Shown here piece after piece: positions 1 through 5,297 of a DNA stretch of 5,639 nucleotides. Every line of letters starts with the position of its first letter. Position 1 is the stretch's first letter. Below the pieces are notes generated by a model that did no database searches, had not been told where the DNA came from, and worked only from the letters and a program-made list of their open reading frames with translations. The DNA is from Alphaproteobacteria bacterium. GTDB taxonomy: Bacteria > Pseudomonadota > Alphaproteobacteria > Rhizobiales > Xanthobacteraceae. The translations under genes were made by a program, and so were the position numbers. Location: assembly GCA_005884855.1 (NCBI GenBank), contig VAZS01000309.1, positions 1 through 5,639 of the forward strand. Reading direction: 5' to 3'.

Positions 1-170
1 CGCAGATCGAAGCGCCGTGCTCGCTTTAGAAGAGGCGATCTTTGGCGATCTGTTCCAAGTTGTTCCACGTTTTGGAACATGGAACAAGAACGCGGCTCCG
101 AACTAGGAACACTCATGCACGCGGCTCGGCTCGCAACCTTAGGAATCCGGGAGACTTGCAGGAAGTGAGC
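1..170. other. Left flank of the IS element, no firm gene
   Basis: No gene can be called with confidence. Frame 2 is open from the window edge to a TAG at 104-106 and would give a 34-residue C-terminal tail (containing LALEEAIFGDLFQVV) that could be the end of a truncated gene. Frame 1 is also open, to a TGA at 166-168, and gives an Arg- and Cys-rich low-quality peptide. The stretch contains a compact set of short repeats (see the repeat at 34-87). The IS begins immediately after it, so the region may be the remains of whatever the element landed beside. I recognise no family. Confidence 0.4.
34..87. repeat. Cluster of 10-bp-spaced direct repeats and a double inverted heptamer
   Basis: GGCGATCT occurs at 34-41 and 44-51. 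It is followed by TGTTCCA at 51-57 and 61-67, then its reverse complement TGGAACA at 73-79 and 80-86. Both direct pairs have a 10-bp period, one helical turn, and the inner heptamers form a hairpin with a 5-base loop. The arrangement resembles a multi-site operator for a dimeric regulator, but no regulator or target gene is visible, and the repeats could lie in the tail of a truncated coding sequence. Confidence 0.4.
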
Positions 171-173
171 GAC

Positions 174-215
174 CCGACACATAGGTAACAGATCGTACCG
201 GACACATAGGTTACA
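174..215. repeat. Left terminal repeat of the IS, two boxes
   Basis: The boxes at 176-190 and 201-215 differ at one position and start 25 bp apart. The right end carries matching inverted boxes with the same spacing. They probably are transposase binding sites in each end; IS481 elements carry terminal inverted repeats bound by their transposase, but the two-box reading is inferred from sequence alone. Confidence 0.75.
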
Positions 216-245
216 CTTTCTCCCTTTTTCTAGGGAGGAAAGTGG

Positions 246-1424
246 ATGCCGTGGAAGGAGTGTTCGGTCATGGATGAAAGACTTAAGTTCGTGGCTCGCC
301 GGCTAGCCGGCGAGCCAATGGCGGAACTGTGCCGGGAGTTCGGGATCTCCCGCAAGACTGGCTACAAGATCTTCGATCGCTACCAGGAATGCGGCATTCA
401 CGGTCTCACCGACCGGAGCCGACGTCCCTATCGCTACGCCAACCAGCTTCCGTTTCAGGTGGAGAACTACATTCTGAACGTCAAGCATGAGCACCCCAGT
501 TGGGGTGCTCGCAAAATTCGCGAGCGCTTGCTCCGTAGATTCTCCGACATTCCCCTTCCCGCCAAAAGCACCATCCATGCCGTGCTCGATCGTCATGGTC
601 TGGTCGAGCGGCGCGGTCGCGTGCGTCATCGGGCGCAAGGCACACCCTTATCGCTGGGCCAGCGACCCAATGAGCTCTGGTGTACCGATTACAAAGGCGA
701 GTTCTTACTGGGCAATCGCCAATACTGTTATCCGCTCACCGTCACCGATCACGCCAGCCGTTTTCTCCTCACCTGTGAAGCGCTTTCTTCGACCCGACAA
801 GACTACGCTTTCACAGTCTTTGAGCGGCTGTTTCAGGAGCGTGGCCTGCCTGCCAACATCCGCAGTGACAACGGCGTTCCCTTCGCTTCCGCGCATGCGT
901 TGTTCAATCTAAGCAAACTCGCCGTCTGGTGGCTGCGCCTCGGGATTGGCATTGAACGAATCAAGCCCGGCCATCCTCAACAGAATGGCCGCCATGAGCG
1001 CATGCATCTCACCCTGAAGAAAGAAGCCACCAACCCGGCGGCGGCCAACTTCCTGCAGCAGCAAGCCCGCTTCGACGACTTCCTCGAAGTTTTCAACCAT
1101 CAACGTCCACACGAAGCCTTGGACATGAAGTGTCCGGCCGAAATCTATCAGCCTTCCACTCGTGCCTACACCGGGCTGCCCGACCTCGATTATCCGCTCC
1201 ACGACAAAACCATTGTGGTCACCCGCTGCGGCCGCATCTGCCTGGGCCGCAAAAAGATTAACTTCAGCCAGGTCTTTGCCGGTCAGGCCGTCGGCATCAA
1301 GGAAGTGCACGACGACATCTGGCTGCTCAGCTTTATGGACTATGATTTGGGTTACTTCGATTTGGAGAGCAGAGTTTTGGAACCGCTACAAAATCCCTTC
1401 GGCCCAAAAGTGTTACCCATGTAG
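246..1424 (+). CDS. IS481-family DDE transposase, full length
   Basis: Catalyses excision and integration of the surrounding element. The 392-residue protein has an N-terminal helix-turn-helix region (about residues 10-60; AELCREFGISRKTGYKIFDR is a typical recognition segment), a linker with EHPSWGARKIRERL (82-95), and an integrase core (about 140-295). The probable catalytic triad is D148 (WCTDYKGEF), D208 (IRSDNGVPF) and E251 (NGRHERMH); W145 and the segment KPGHPQQNGRHERMH (240-254) are typical of IS481. A C-terminal tail of about 90 residues follows. ATG 246 is preceded by AGGGAGG at 232-238 with 7 bases of spacing, which fixes the start. There is no frameshift or internal stop, so it is probably functional or recently active. 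The gene contains a perfect 26-bp palindrome at 292-317 and a 9-bp hairpin at 489-510. The name of the specific IS cannot be given without a database search. Confidence 0.95.
   Translation: MPWKECSVMDERLKFVARRLAGEPMAELCREFGISRKTGYKIFDRYQECGIHGLTDRSRRPYRYANQLPFQVENYILNVKHEHPSWGARKIRERLLRRFSDIPLPAKSTIHAVLDRHGLVERRGRVRHRAQGTPLSLGQRPNELWCTDYKGEFLLGNRQYCYPLTVTDHASRFLLTCEALSSTRQDYAFTVFERLFQERGLPANIRSDNGVPFASAHALFNLSKLAVWWLRLGIGIERIKPGHPQQNGRHERMHLTLKKEATNPAAANFLQQQARFDDFLEVFNHQRPHEALDMKCPAEIYQPSTRAYTGLPDLDYPLHDKTIVVTRCGRICLGRKKINFSQVFAGQAVGIKEVHDDIWLLSFMDYDLGYFDLESRVLEPLQNPFGPKVLPM
292..317. repeat. Perfect 26-bp palindrome in the transposase gene
   Basis: The half-site TGGCTCGCCGGCT at 292-304 is followed directly by its exact reverse complement at 305-317. 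It covers codons for about residues 16-24 (VARRLAGEP), close to the start of the gene. In mRNA it would form a very GC-rich hairpin of about 11 bp. It may limit translation of the transposase, or simply be a coincidence of codon choice. Confidence 0.6.
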
Positions 1425-1451
1425 CCGGTACATTCTGTAACCCATGTCTCC
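1411..1451. repeat. Right terminal repeat of the IS, two boxes
   Basis: TGTTACCCATGTAGCC at 1411-1426 and TGTAACCCATGTCTCC at 1436-1451 are 25 bp apart and are inverted copies of the left-end boxes. The common core across all four is TGTWACCYATGT. The inner copy overlaps the last codons and the stop of the transposase gene. Confidence 0.75.
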
Positions 1452-1471
1452 GGGCTGGACCCAGGGGATGT

Positions 1472-1548
1472 TGGTCGGGGCGATAGGATTTGAACCTACG
1501 ACCCCCTGCGCCCAAGGCAGGTGCGCTACCAGGCTGCGCTACGCCCAT
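1472..1548 (-). tRNA. tRNA-Pro(UGG), acceptor 5' end altered; possibly non-functional
   Basis: Read on the minus strand, the cloverleaf is clear: D-arm GCGCAGCCTGGTAGCGC, anticodon stem CCTGC/GCAGG with the 7-base loop CTTGGGC giving anticodon UGG (bases 1514-1512), a GGGTC variable region, T-arm GTAGG-TTCAAAT-CCTAT, acceptor 3' strand CGCCCCG, then A73 and encoded CCA (1475-1472). Total length is 77, as in other bacterial tRNA-Pro. The 5' strand reads ATGGGCG where CGGGGCG is expected, so positions 1 and 2 cannot pair with G72 and C71. The C1:G72 pair and A73 are normally conserved in bacterial tRNA-Pro, so charging and RNase P processing may be impaired. Upstream on the same strand the sequence runs without a gap into the peroxiredoxin reading frame, which ends in the D-loop (TAG 1528-1526). 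This appears to be a rearrangement junction that cost the tRNA its first two bases and its own promoter. Confidence 0.85.
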
Positions 1549-1999
1549 CTTTGCCGATCAGGAAATTTACCCGACGCGCTGCTTTGTACTTGTCCACGTA
1601 AAGGCCGTATTTACGGGTGGTCTCGCCACCCCAATCGCTTAGCAGCGGGAAGGTGACTCCGATCGAATCAGCAAAGGCTTTGTTGGCGAACGCGCTATCC
1701 ATGCTCACACCCAGGACCTGGGTGTCGGTAGCTTCCAGCTTTTTTAAATTCTGCTGGAAGTTTTTCATTTGCTGGGTTCAACCACCGGTGAACGCAAAAA
1801 TATAGAAGGCCAGTATCACCTGTTTCTGACCGTGATATTGGCTGAGCGAGACTTCCTTCAGGTCGTGGCCGTCGAAGTATGCCATCTTGAAGTCAGGCGC
1901 AAGATCTCCGACTTTCGGCATGGCCGTTGGCCCCTCTTTTGGCGCTGCATGCGCCATAAGTCCTGCCGCAATTATCAGGGTAATCAGTAGCTTTTTCAT
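1526..1999 (-). CDS. Exported AhpC/TSA peroxiredoxin, putative selenoprotein (TGA at 1780-1778), C-terminus truncated
   Basis: Likely reduces hydroperoxides outside the cytoplasm. From ATG 1999 (GGAG at 2008-2005 on the minus strand, 5 bases upstream) there is a Sec signal peptide (MKKLLITLIIAAGLMAHA, cleavage after residue 18), then the family start motif PKVGDLAPDF (28-37) and the strand VILAFY leading to FTGG-TGA-TQQM. The TGA is codon 74, in frame on both sides, at the position of the peroxidatic cysteine (compare TPGCT and TGGCT in BCP/AhpC proteins). Reading it as selenocysteine gives 157 residues that continue with family motifs: QVLGVSMDS, KAFADSIGVTFPLLSD and the active-site Arg R143 (RRVNFLIGKDGR). 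A hairpin fitting the bacterial SECIS model starts 17 bases after the TGA. Two oddities: the usual Pro of PxxxTxxC is Ile67, and the last four residues (SAAW) are encoded by tRNA sequence, so roughly 20-30 normal C-terminal residues are missing. Alternatives are a pseudogene with a Cys-to-stop mutation, or an assembly chimera at the 3' end. Family assignment is firm; selenocysteine is probable; activity of the truncated form is doubtful. Confidence 0.8.
1732..1760 (-). promoter_or_regulatory. Putative bacterial SECIS hairpin in the peroxiredoxin mRNA
   Basis: On the minus strand, CTTCCAGC (1760-1753) pairs perfectly with GCTGGAAG (1739-1732) across a 13-base loop, AGAATTTAAAAAA. The loop begins 25 bases after the in-frame TGA (17 spacer plus 8 stem). 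The published bSECIS consensus, as I recall it, asks for a 4-16 bp upper stem, a loop of 3-14 bases, a G in the first two loop positions, and 16-37 bases between UGA and loop. All four hold (8 bp, 13 bases, G at loop position 2, 25 bases). It would recruit SelB with Sec-tRNA. It differs from the E. coli fdhF element, having no GGUCU loop or bulged U, which is common outside enterics. Confidence 0.7.
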
Positions 2000-2017
2000 G
2001 TGCACTCCGGCGAACAA

Positions 2018-2046
2018 AGTCTAGCTCGCAGCGCCGAGCGGGTCAA
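2018..2046 (-). promoter_or_regulatory. Sigma-70-like promoter of the peroxiredoxin gene
   Basis: Minus strand: -35 TTGACC (2046-2041), 17-base spacer, -10 TAGACT (2023-2018). Five of six bases match the -35 consensus and four of six the -10. Transcription would start near 2011, leaving a leader of about 12 bases that just contains the GGAG ribosome binding site. The fit of spacing and position makes this a good candidate. Confidence 0.55.
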
Positions 2047-2126
2047 ACACGTGAACAATTATTTACAAATGGATGCTGCATAGACATTCCCGATTCGTGA
2101 GGCTATCCTGTGCGCGGGGGAATACT

Positions 2127-2651
2127 ATGAAGCTGTTCGCCTTCGCCTCGATTCTCTGCTTCACGTTCTCAACCGCGTTCGCGCAATCAGGGGATTCGAA
2201 TGCGCCTGCAACCCGGGAGGACATACAAAACTATCTCAACGTCATGCACGCTCATGAAATGATGGCGCAAATGGCCGATTCCATGTCTAAGCCGATGCAC
2301 GAGATGATCCATCAGCAATATATAAAGGATAAAGATAAACTACCTGCGGATTTTGAAGAGCGAATGAACAGAATCATGGACTCAATGTTCAAGGAAATGC
2401 CTTGGGACCAGATGTTAGATGCAGAGGTGCCGATCTATCAAAAACATTTCACAAAGGGCGACGTCAACGCCCTGATCGCGTTCTACTCGTCTCCCACTGG
2501 GCAGAAAATGATGCGTGAGTTGCCAGAGATTATGAGTGAAACCATGCAATCCACCATGCCGATGATCCAGGGCCAGGTGGAGGGTATTCGCGTGCGCGTT
2601 GAACAAGAGTTCGCGCAAGCTTTGAATGGCCGCGAACAGAAAACAAACTAG
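2127..2651 (+). CDS. Exported Met-rich DUF2059 family protein
   Basis: Function unknown. The 174-residue product has a Sec signal peptide (MKLFAFASILCFTFSTAFA, cleavage before Q20). The DUF2059 core lies at about residues 94-150: PWDQMLDAEVPIYQKHFT followed by DVNALIAFYSSPTGQKMM, where the aromatic/His pair before the core and FYxSPTGQK are the family signature. The mature part carries 18 Met in about 155 residues, clustered with His at 40-62 (MHAHEMMAQMADSM, HEMIH). The protein looks all-helical, without Cys. ATG 2127 is chosen over the in-frame ATG at 2073 because it starts the signal peptide and has a G-run (2116-2120) at RBS distance. It is divergent from the peroxiredoxin gene with 127 bases between the starts. 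The Met/His pattern could suggest metal handling or oxidant buffering, but this is speculation. Confidence 0.85.
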   Translation: MKLFAFASILCFTFSTAFAQSGDSNAPATREDIQNYLNVMHAHEMMAQMADSMSKPMHEMIHQQYIKDKDKLPADFEERMNRIMDSMFKEMPWDQMLDAEVPIYQKHFTKGDVNALIAFYSSPTGQKMMRELPEIMSETMQSTMPMIQGQVEGIRVRVEQEFAQALNGREQKTN

Positions 2652-2719
2652 TGCGCGGGTAAGAGGCTCGATCGCAAAGACCCGAGTGAACTGCTGCCGA
2701 CACGCAAGGTGACGAAGCA

Positions 2720-2749
2720 TTGCAATCCCGCAACTAAAAGCAGTACAGT
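2720..2749 (+). promoter_or_regulatory. Weak candidate promoter before the acyl-CoA synthetase-ThiG gene
   Basis: TTGCAA (2720-2725), 18-base spacer, TACAGT (2744-2749); each hexamer matches four of six consensus bases. A start near 2756 would give a leader of under 10 bases before ATG 2765, consistent with the lack of a clear Shine-Dalgarno sequence. The rest of the 113-base gap (2652-2764) shows no terminator hairpin with a T-run and no TPP riboswitch. Confidence 0.25.
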
Positions 2750-2764
2750 TCCGAAGTTGCGCGG

Positions 2765-5245
2765 ATGAGCCTCAAAACCCTCAATGACATTTTCTTCGAC
2801 ATTGCAAGTCGGAACCAGACCGACTTCATGCTTCGTAACACCCCCGAAGGCTGGGCGCCAATTTCTTCTCAGGAGTTCGCCGCTAAAGTAGGCGCCATCG
2901 TCAGCGGCCTGCGGTCCTGGGGAATTTCTCGCGGAGATCGTGTTGCCATTCTCAGCGAGAACCGCCATGAGTGGGTAGTCGCAGACTTCGCCTGCATGCT
3001 CATTGGGGCAGTAGTAGTTCCCATTTACACCACGCTCACGCCCGACCAAGTCTGCGAGTTGCTGCGGGATTCAGGAGCGCGCGCGATTTTCGTTTCCTCT
3101 CAGAAACACGTGGAAAGAATTCCCGAGATGCTGCAGAAGACGGCGATTGAGCGAATCGCTGTGATGGATGAAGTGCCGCATCCCCAGGCCACGCAAATGA
3201 AAGAAATGATGCAATTGCCGGGAGATTCGCAAATTGACGCAGGCCGCGCCATTAAGTCCGACGACCTTGCCACGATTATTTACACATCGGGCACGACCGG
3301 AACTCCAAAAGGCGTAATGCTGACGCACGGCAACATGGCTTCGAACATCAATTATTCTTGTCGCGATTTTGGATTTCAGCCGGGGGTCACGTGCATTTCA
3401 TTTCTTCCTTTGTCTCACGTCACGGCGCGATGCGTTGATCTCGGATTGCTTTCGCGAGGCGTGACCCTCGCACATCTGCCGCAGATTGACCGCTTGCCGC
3501 AGACTTTGCTCGAACTGCGCCCGCACATCCTGCTCAGCGTGCCGCGGGTGTATGAAAAGGTGCATACACAAGTTGCAGTCAAGGCCGCAAAGTTTCCGCG
3601 GAAGCAAATTTACCAGTGGGCGCTGCGTACCGGTCGAAAACATAGGCGGGAGATTCTCGAAGGCAAGACACCAACATCTTTTGCGTGGAAGCTGGCTGAC
3701 CGGCTGGTCTATTCCAAAATTCGGGCGGGACTCGGAGGTCGGGTGAGCACGTTTATTTCCGGAGGAGCGCCGCTAGGCCGCGATCTTGCCGAATGGTATG
3801 CCGATGTCGGGCTGCTTATTTGCGAGGGATACGGACTGACCGAAACGTCTCCGGTAATTGCGGTGAATACGCCTGGCGCTCATCGGATTGGAAGCGTGGG
3901 AAAACCGCTCGGGAATGTCGAAGTCCGCATTGCCGACGATGGCGAGATTCTGGTGCGCGGGCCTTCGGTTTTTCGGAGTTATTGGAACAAGCCGGACGAG
4001 ACTCGGAAGGCGTTTGTGGACAGCTGGTTCAAGACCGGCGACATTGGACGCCTGGATGAAGATGGATTTCTGTATGTGACCGACCGCAAGAAAGATTTGC
4101 TGAAGACCTCGGGCGGAAAATTCATTGCCCCCCAACCAATTGAGGGTTCACTCAAGCATCATCCCTGGATTGCAGAAGCGGTCGTCGTCGGTGATCGGCG
4201 CAAGTTCCCTTCCGTGCTGATTTTTCCGGATTTCGCGACTCTTGAGACCCATGCGTGGCAACAGGGTCTGCAGTTCTCGTCGCGAGAGGAGTTGGTGCAC
4301 CTTCCTGAAATTCAGGGTCGCTACGCCGGCATCGTTTCGGCGCAGAACGAAGGTTTGGCGCAGTTCGAAAAGTTGAAGAAGTTTTATATCGTTGCAGATG
4401 AACTCTCGCCGGCCAACGGGACCTTGACCGCCAGTCTGAAATTGCGCCGACGCGTGATTGAGGAACGCTATCGTGGACAGATTGAGGCGATTGCCGGCCG
4501 TGAGTTTCGCTCGCGCTTGATTGTTGGCACCGGCAAATACAAATCGTTTCAGGAAACCGCACGCGCGATCGAAGCGAGCGGCGCGGAAATAGTCACAGTG
4601 GCGGTCCGTCGGGTCAATCTGGATCGCAGCAAGGAATCGCTTCTCGACTACATTAATCCCGCAAAATATTTTCTTTTGCCGAATACTGCGGGTTGCTACA
4701 CCGCCGAGGAAGCGATTCGTGCAGCGAGACTCGGACGGGAGGTCGGTATCTCAGACTGGGTCAAACTTGAGGTAATTGGGGATCAGGCAACCCTCTATCC
4801 CGATGTGCAGGCGACGCTTGAAGCGACACGTACCCTAGTGAAGGAAGGGTTTACTGTTCTTCCCTATACGTCTGATGACGTGGTATTTGCAAAGCGACTG
4901 CTCGACGCCGGCGCGGCCACAATCATGCCATTAGGTGCCCCTATAGGAAGCGGCCTGGGCATTCAGAACCGCGCTAATATTCAGATCCTGCGGGAGGTGA
5001 TCACGGGCGTGCCCCTGATCGTGGACGCAGGGGTCGGCACGGCTTCGGATGCCGCGATCGCAATGGAGCTGGGCGCCGACGCTGTCCTGATGAATACGGG
5101 AATCGCCAACGCGCAGGATCCGGTGCTCATGGCCGAGGCAATGAAGCATGCCGTGATCGCTGGAAGGCAAGCGTATTTGGCGGGGCGCATGGAAAAGAAG
5201 CTGTACGCTACTGCGAGTTCACCGCTCGAAGGAGTTGTGCGGTAA
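2765..5245 (+). CDS. thiG: Fusion protein: AMP-forming long-chain acyl-CoA synthetase + thiazole synthase ThiG
   Basis: Residues 1-576 form a complete ANL-family ligase of the FadD15/long-chain type, which makes acyl-CoA from fatty acid, ATP and CoA. It has the P-loop [11 protein letters not shown] (173-183), FLPLSHV (213-219), GYGLTETSP (355-363), [29 protein letters not shown] in the hinge region (424-452), and the C-terminal catalytic-lysine segment [10 protein letters not shown] (554-563, K559). Residues 577-826 are a complete ThiG, the TIM-barrel enzyme that builds the thiazole phosphate of thiamin from DXP, dehydroglycine and ThiS thiocarboxylate. It shows [16 protein letters not shown] (577-592), [14 protein letters not shown] (637-650), the Schiff-base lysine K667 in [42 protein letters not shown] and the ending SSPLEGVV. 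The junction ([17 protein letters not shown]) keeps both domains whole: a normal ThiG begins only a few residues before its IAGREF. No ATG is available in frame at the junction; GTG 4454 is an in-frame possible start but lacks an RBS. Start ATG 2765 has a weak RBS. ThiS, ThiF and ThiH/ThiO are not in the window. It may be a true bifunctional gene, a recent in-frame deletion between two neighbours, or an assembly join. Confidence 0.92.
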   Translation: MSLKTLNDIFFDIASRNQTDFMLRNTPEGWAPISSQEFAAKVGAIVSGLRSWGISRGDRVAILSENRHEWVVADFACMLIGAVVVPIYTTLTPDQVCELLRDSGARAIFVSSQKHVERIPEMLQKTAIERIAVMDEVPHPQATQMKEMMQLPGDSQIDAGRAIKSDDLATIIYTSGTTGTPKGVMLTHGNMASNINYSCRDFGFQPGVTCISFLPLSHVTARCVDLGLLSRGVTLAHLPQIDRLPQTLLELRPHILLSVPRVYEKVHTQVAVKAAKFPRKQIYQWALRTGRKHRREILEGKTPTSFAWKLADRLVYSKIRAGLGGRVSTFISGGAPLGRDLAEWYADVGLLICEGYGLTETSPVIAVNTPGAHRIGSVGKPLGNVEVRIADDGEILVRGPSVFRSYWNKPDETRKAFVDSWFKTGDIGRLDEDGFLYVTDRKKDLLKTSGGKFIAPQPIEGSLKHHPWIAEAVVVGDRRKFPSVLIFPDFATLETHAWQQGLQFSSREELVHLPEIQGRYAGIVSAQNEGLAQFEKLKKFYIVADELSPANGTLTASLKLRRRVIEERYRGQIEAIAGREFRSRLIVGTGKYKSFQETARAIEASGAEIVTVAVRRVNLDRSKESLLDYINPAKYFLLPNTAGCYTAEEAIRAARLGREVGISDWVKLEVIGDQATLYPDVQATLEATRTLVKEGFTVLPYTSDDVVFAKRLLDAGAATIMPLGAPIGSGLGIQNRANIQILREVITGVPLIVDAGVGTASDAAIAMELGADAVLMNTGIANAQDPVLMAEAMKHAVIAGRQAYLAGRMEKKLYATASSPLEGVVR

Positions 5246-5297
5246 TCCTCTTGATCGTTCTGAGCGAGTGGGAAACAACGTGTTTCGAGGAGGATGT

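Larger units (their letters stand above)
171..1455 (+). mobile_element. IS481-family insertion sequence, apparently complete
   Basis: A single DDE transposase gene is bracketed by long imperfect inverted ends. The left end (about 171-217) and right end (about 1409-1455) align over some 47 bases with about 12 mismatches. Within each end the same box occurs twice at 25-bp spacing: GACACATAGGTAACA at 176-190 and GACACATAGGTTACA at 201-215 on the left, and inverted copies at 1411-1426 and 1436-1451 on the right. The transposase stop codon (1422-1424) lies inside the inner right box. The outer limits are estimated from where the left-right match fades and may be off by several bases. No target-site duplication was found in the flanks (GGAAGTGAGC left, TGGACCCAGG right), so either an old insertion or imperfect end assignment is possible. 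The right end stops about 16 bases from the CCA end of the tRNA gene. Confidence 0.85.

Noticed and set aside
2..106. Partial CDS ending at TAG 104-106
   Set aside because: Only 34 residues, no recognisable motif, and a competing open frame; kept only as a note in the left-flank entry.
487..912. Plus-strand ORF overlapping the transposase in another frame
   Set aside because: Shadow of the transposase; Ser/Pro/Cys-rich with no family features. No programmed frameshift is needed as the transposase is in one frame.
1456..1471. Target-site duplication of the IS481 element
   Set aside because: No matching short direct repeat was found between the sequence left of about 171 and right of about 1455.
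1472..1548. tRNA as the attachment site of an integrated island
   Set aside because: The junction lies at the third base of the tRNA 5' end rather than in the anticodon or T-arm region, no integrase is nearby, and no second 3' fragment is visible in the window.
1778..2017. Stand-alone 79-residue ORF ending at TGA 1778, with TTG start at 2017
   Set aside because: It is the N-terminal half of the peroxiredoxin; the frame continues after the TGA. ATG 1999 has the RBS and begins the signal peptide, and TTG 2017 lies upstream of the predicted transcript start.
2073..2126. Upstream in-frame ATG for the DUF2059 gene
   Set aside because: It would place charged and Cys-containing residues before a good signal peptide and lacks an RBS; ATG 2127 is better on both counts.
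4152..4562. Long minus-strand ORF inside the fusion gene (similarly 3773-4135 and 2648-3049)
   Set aside because: Antisense shadows of a gene with clear catalytic motifs; the translations show low-complexity Arg/Ser/His-rich sequence and no recognisable motif.
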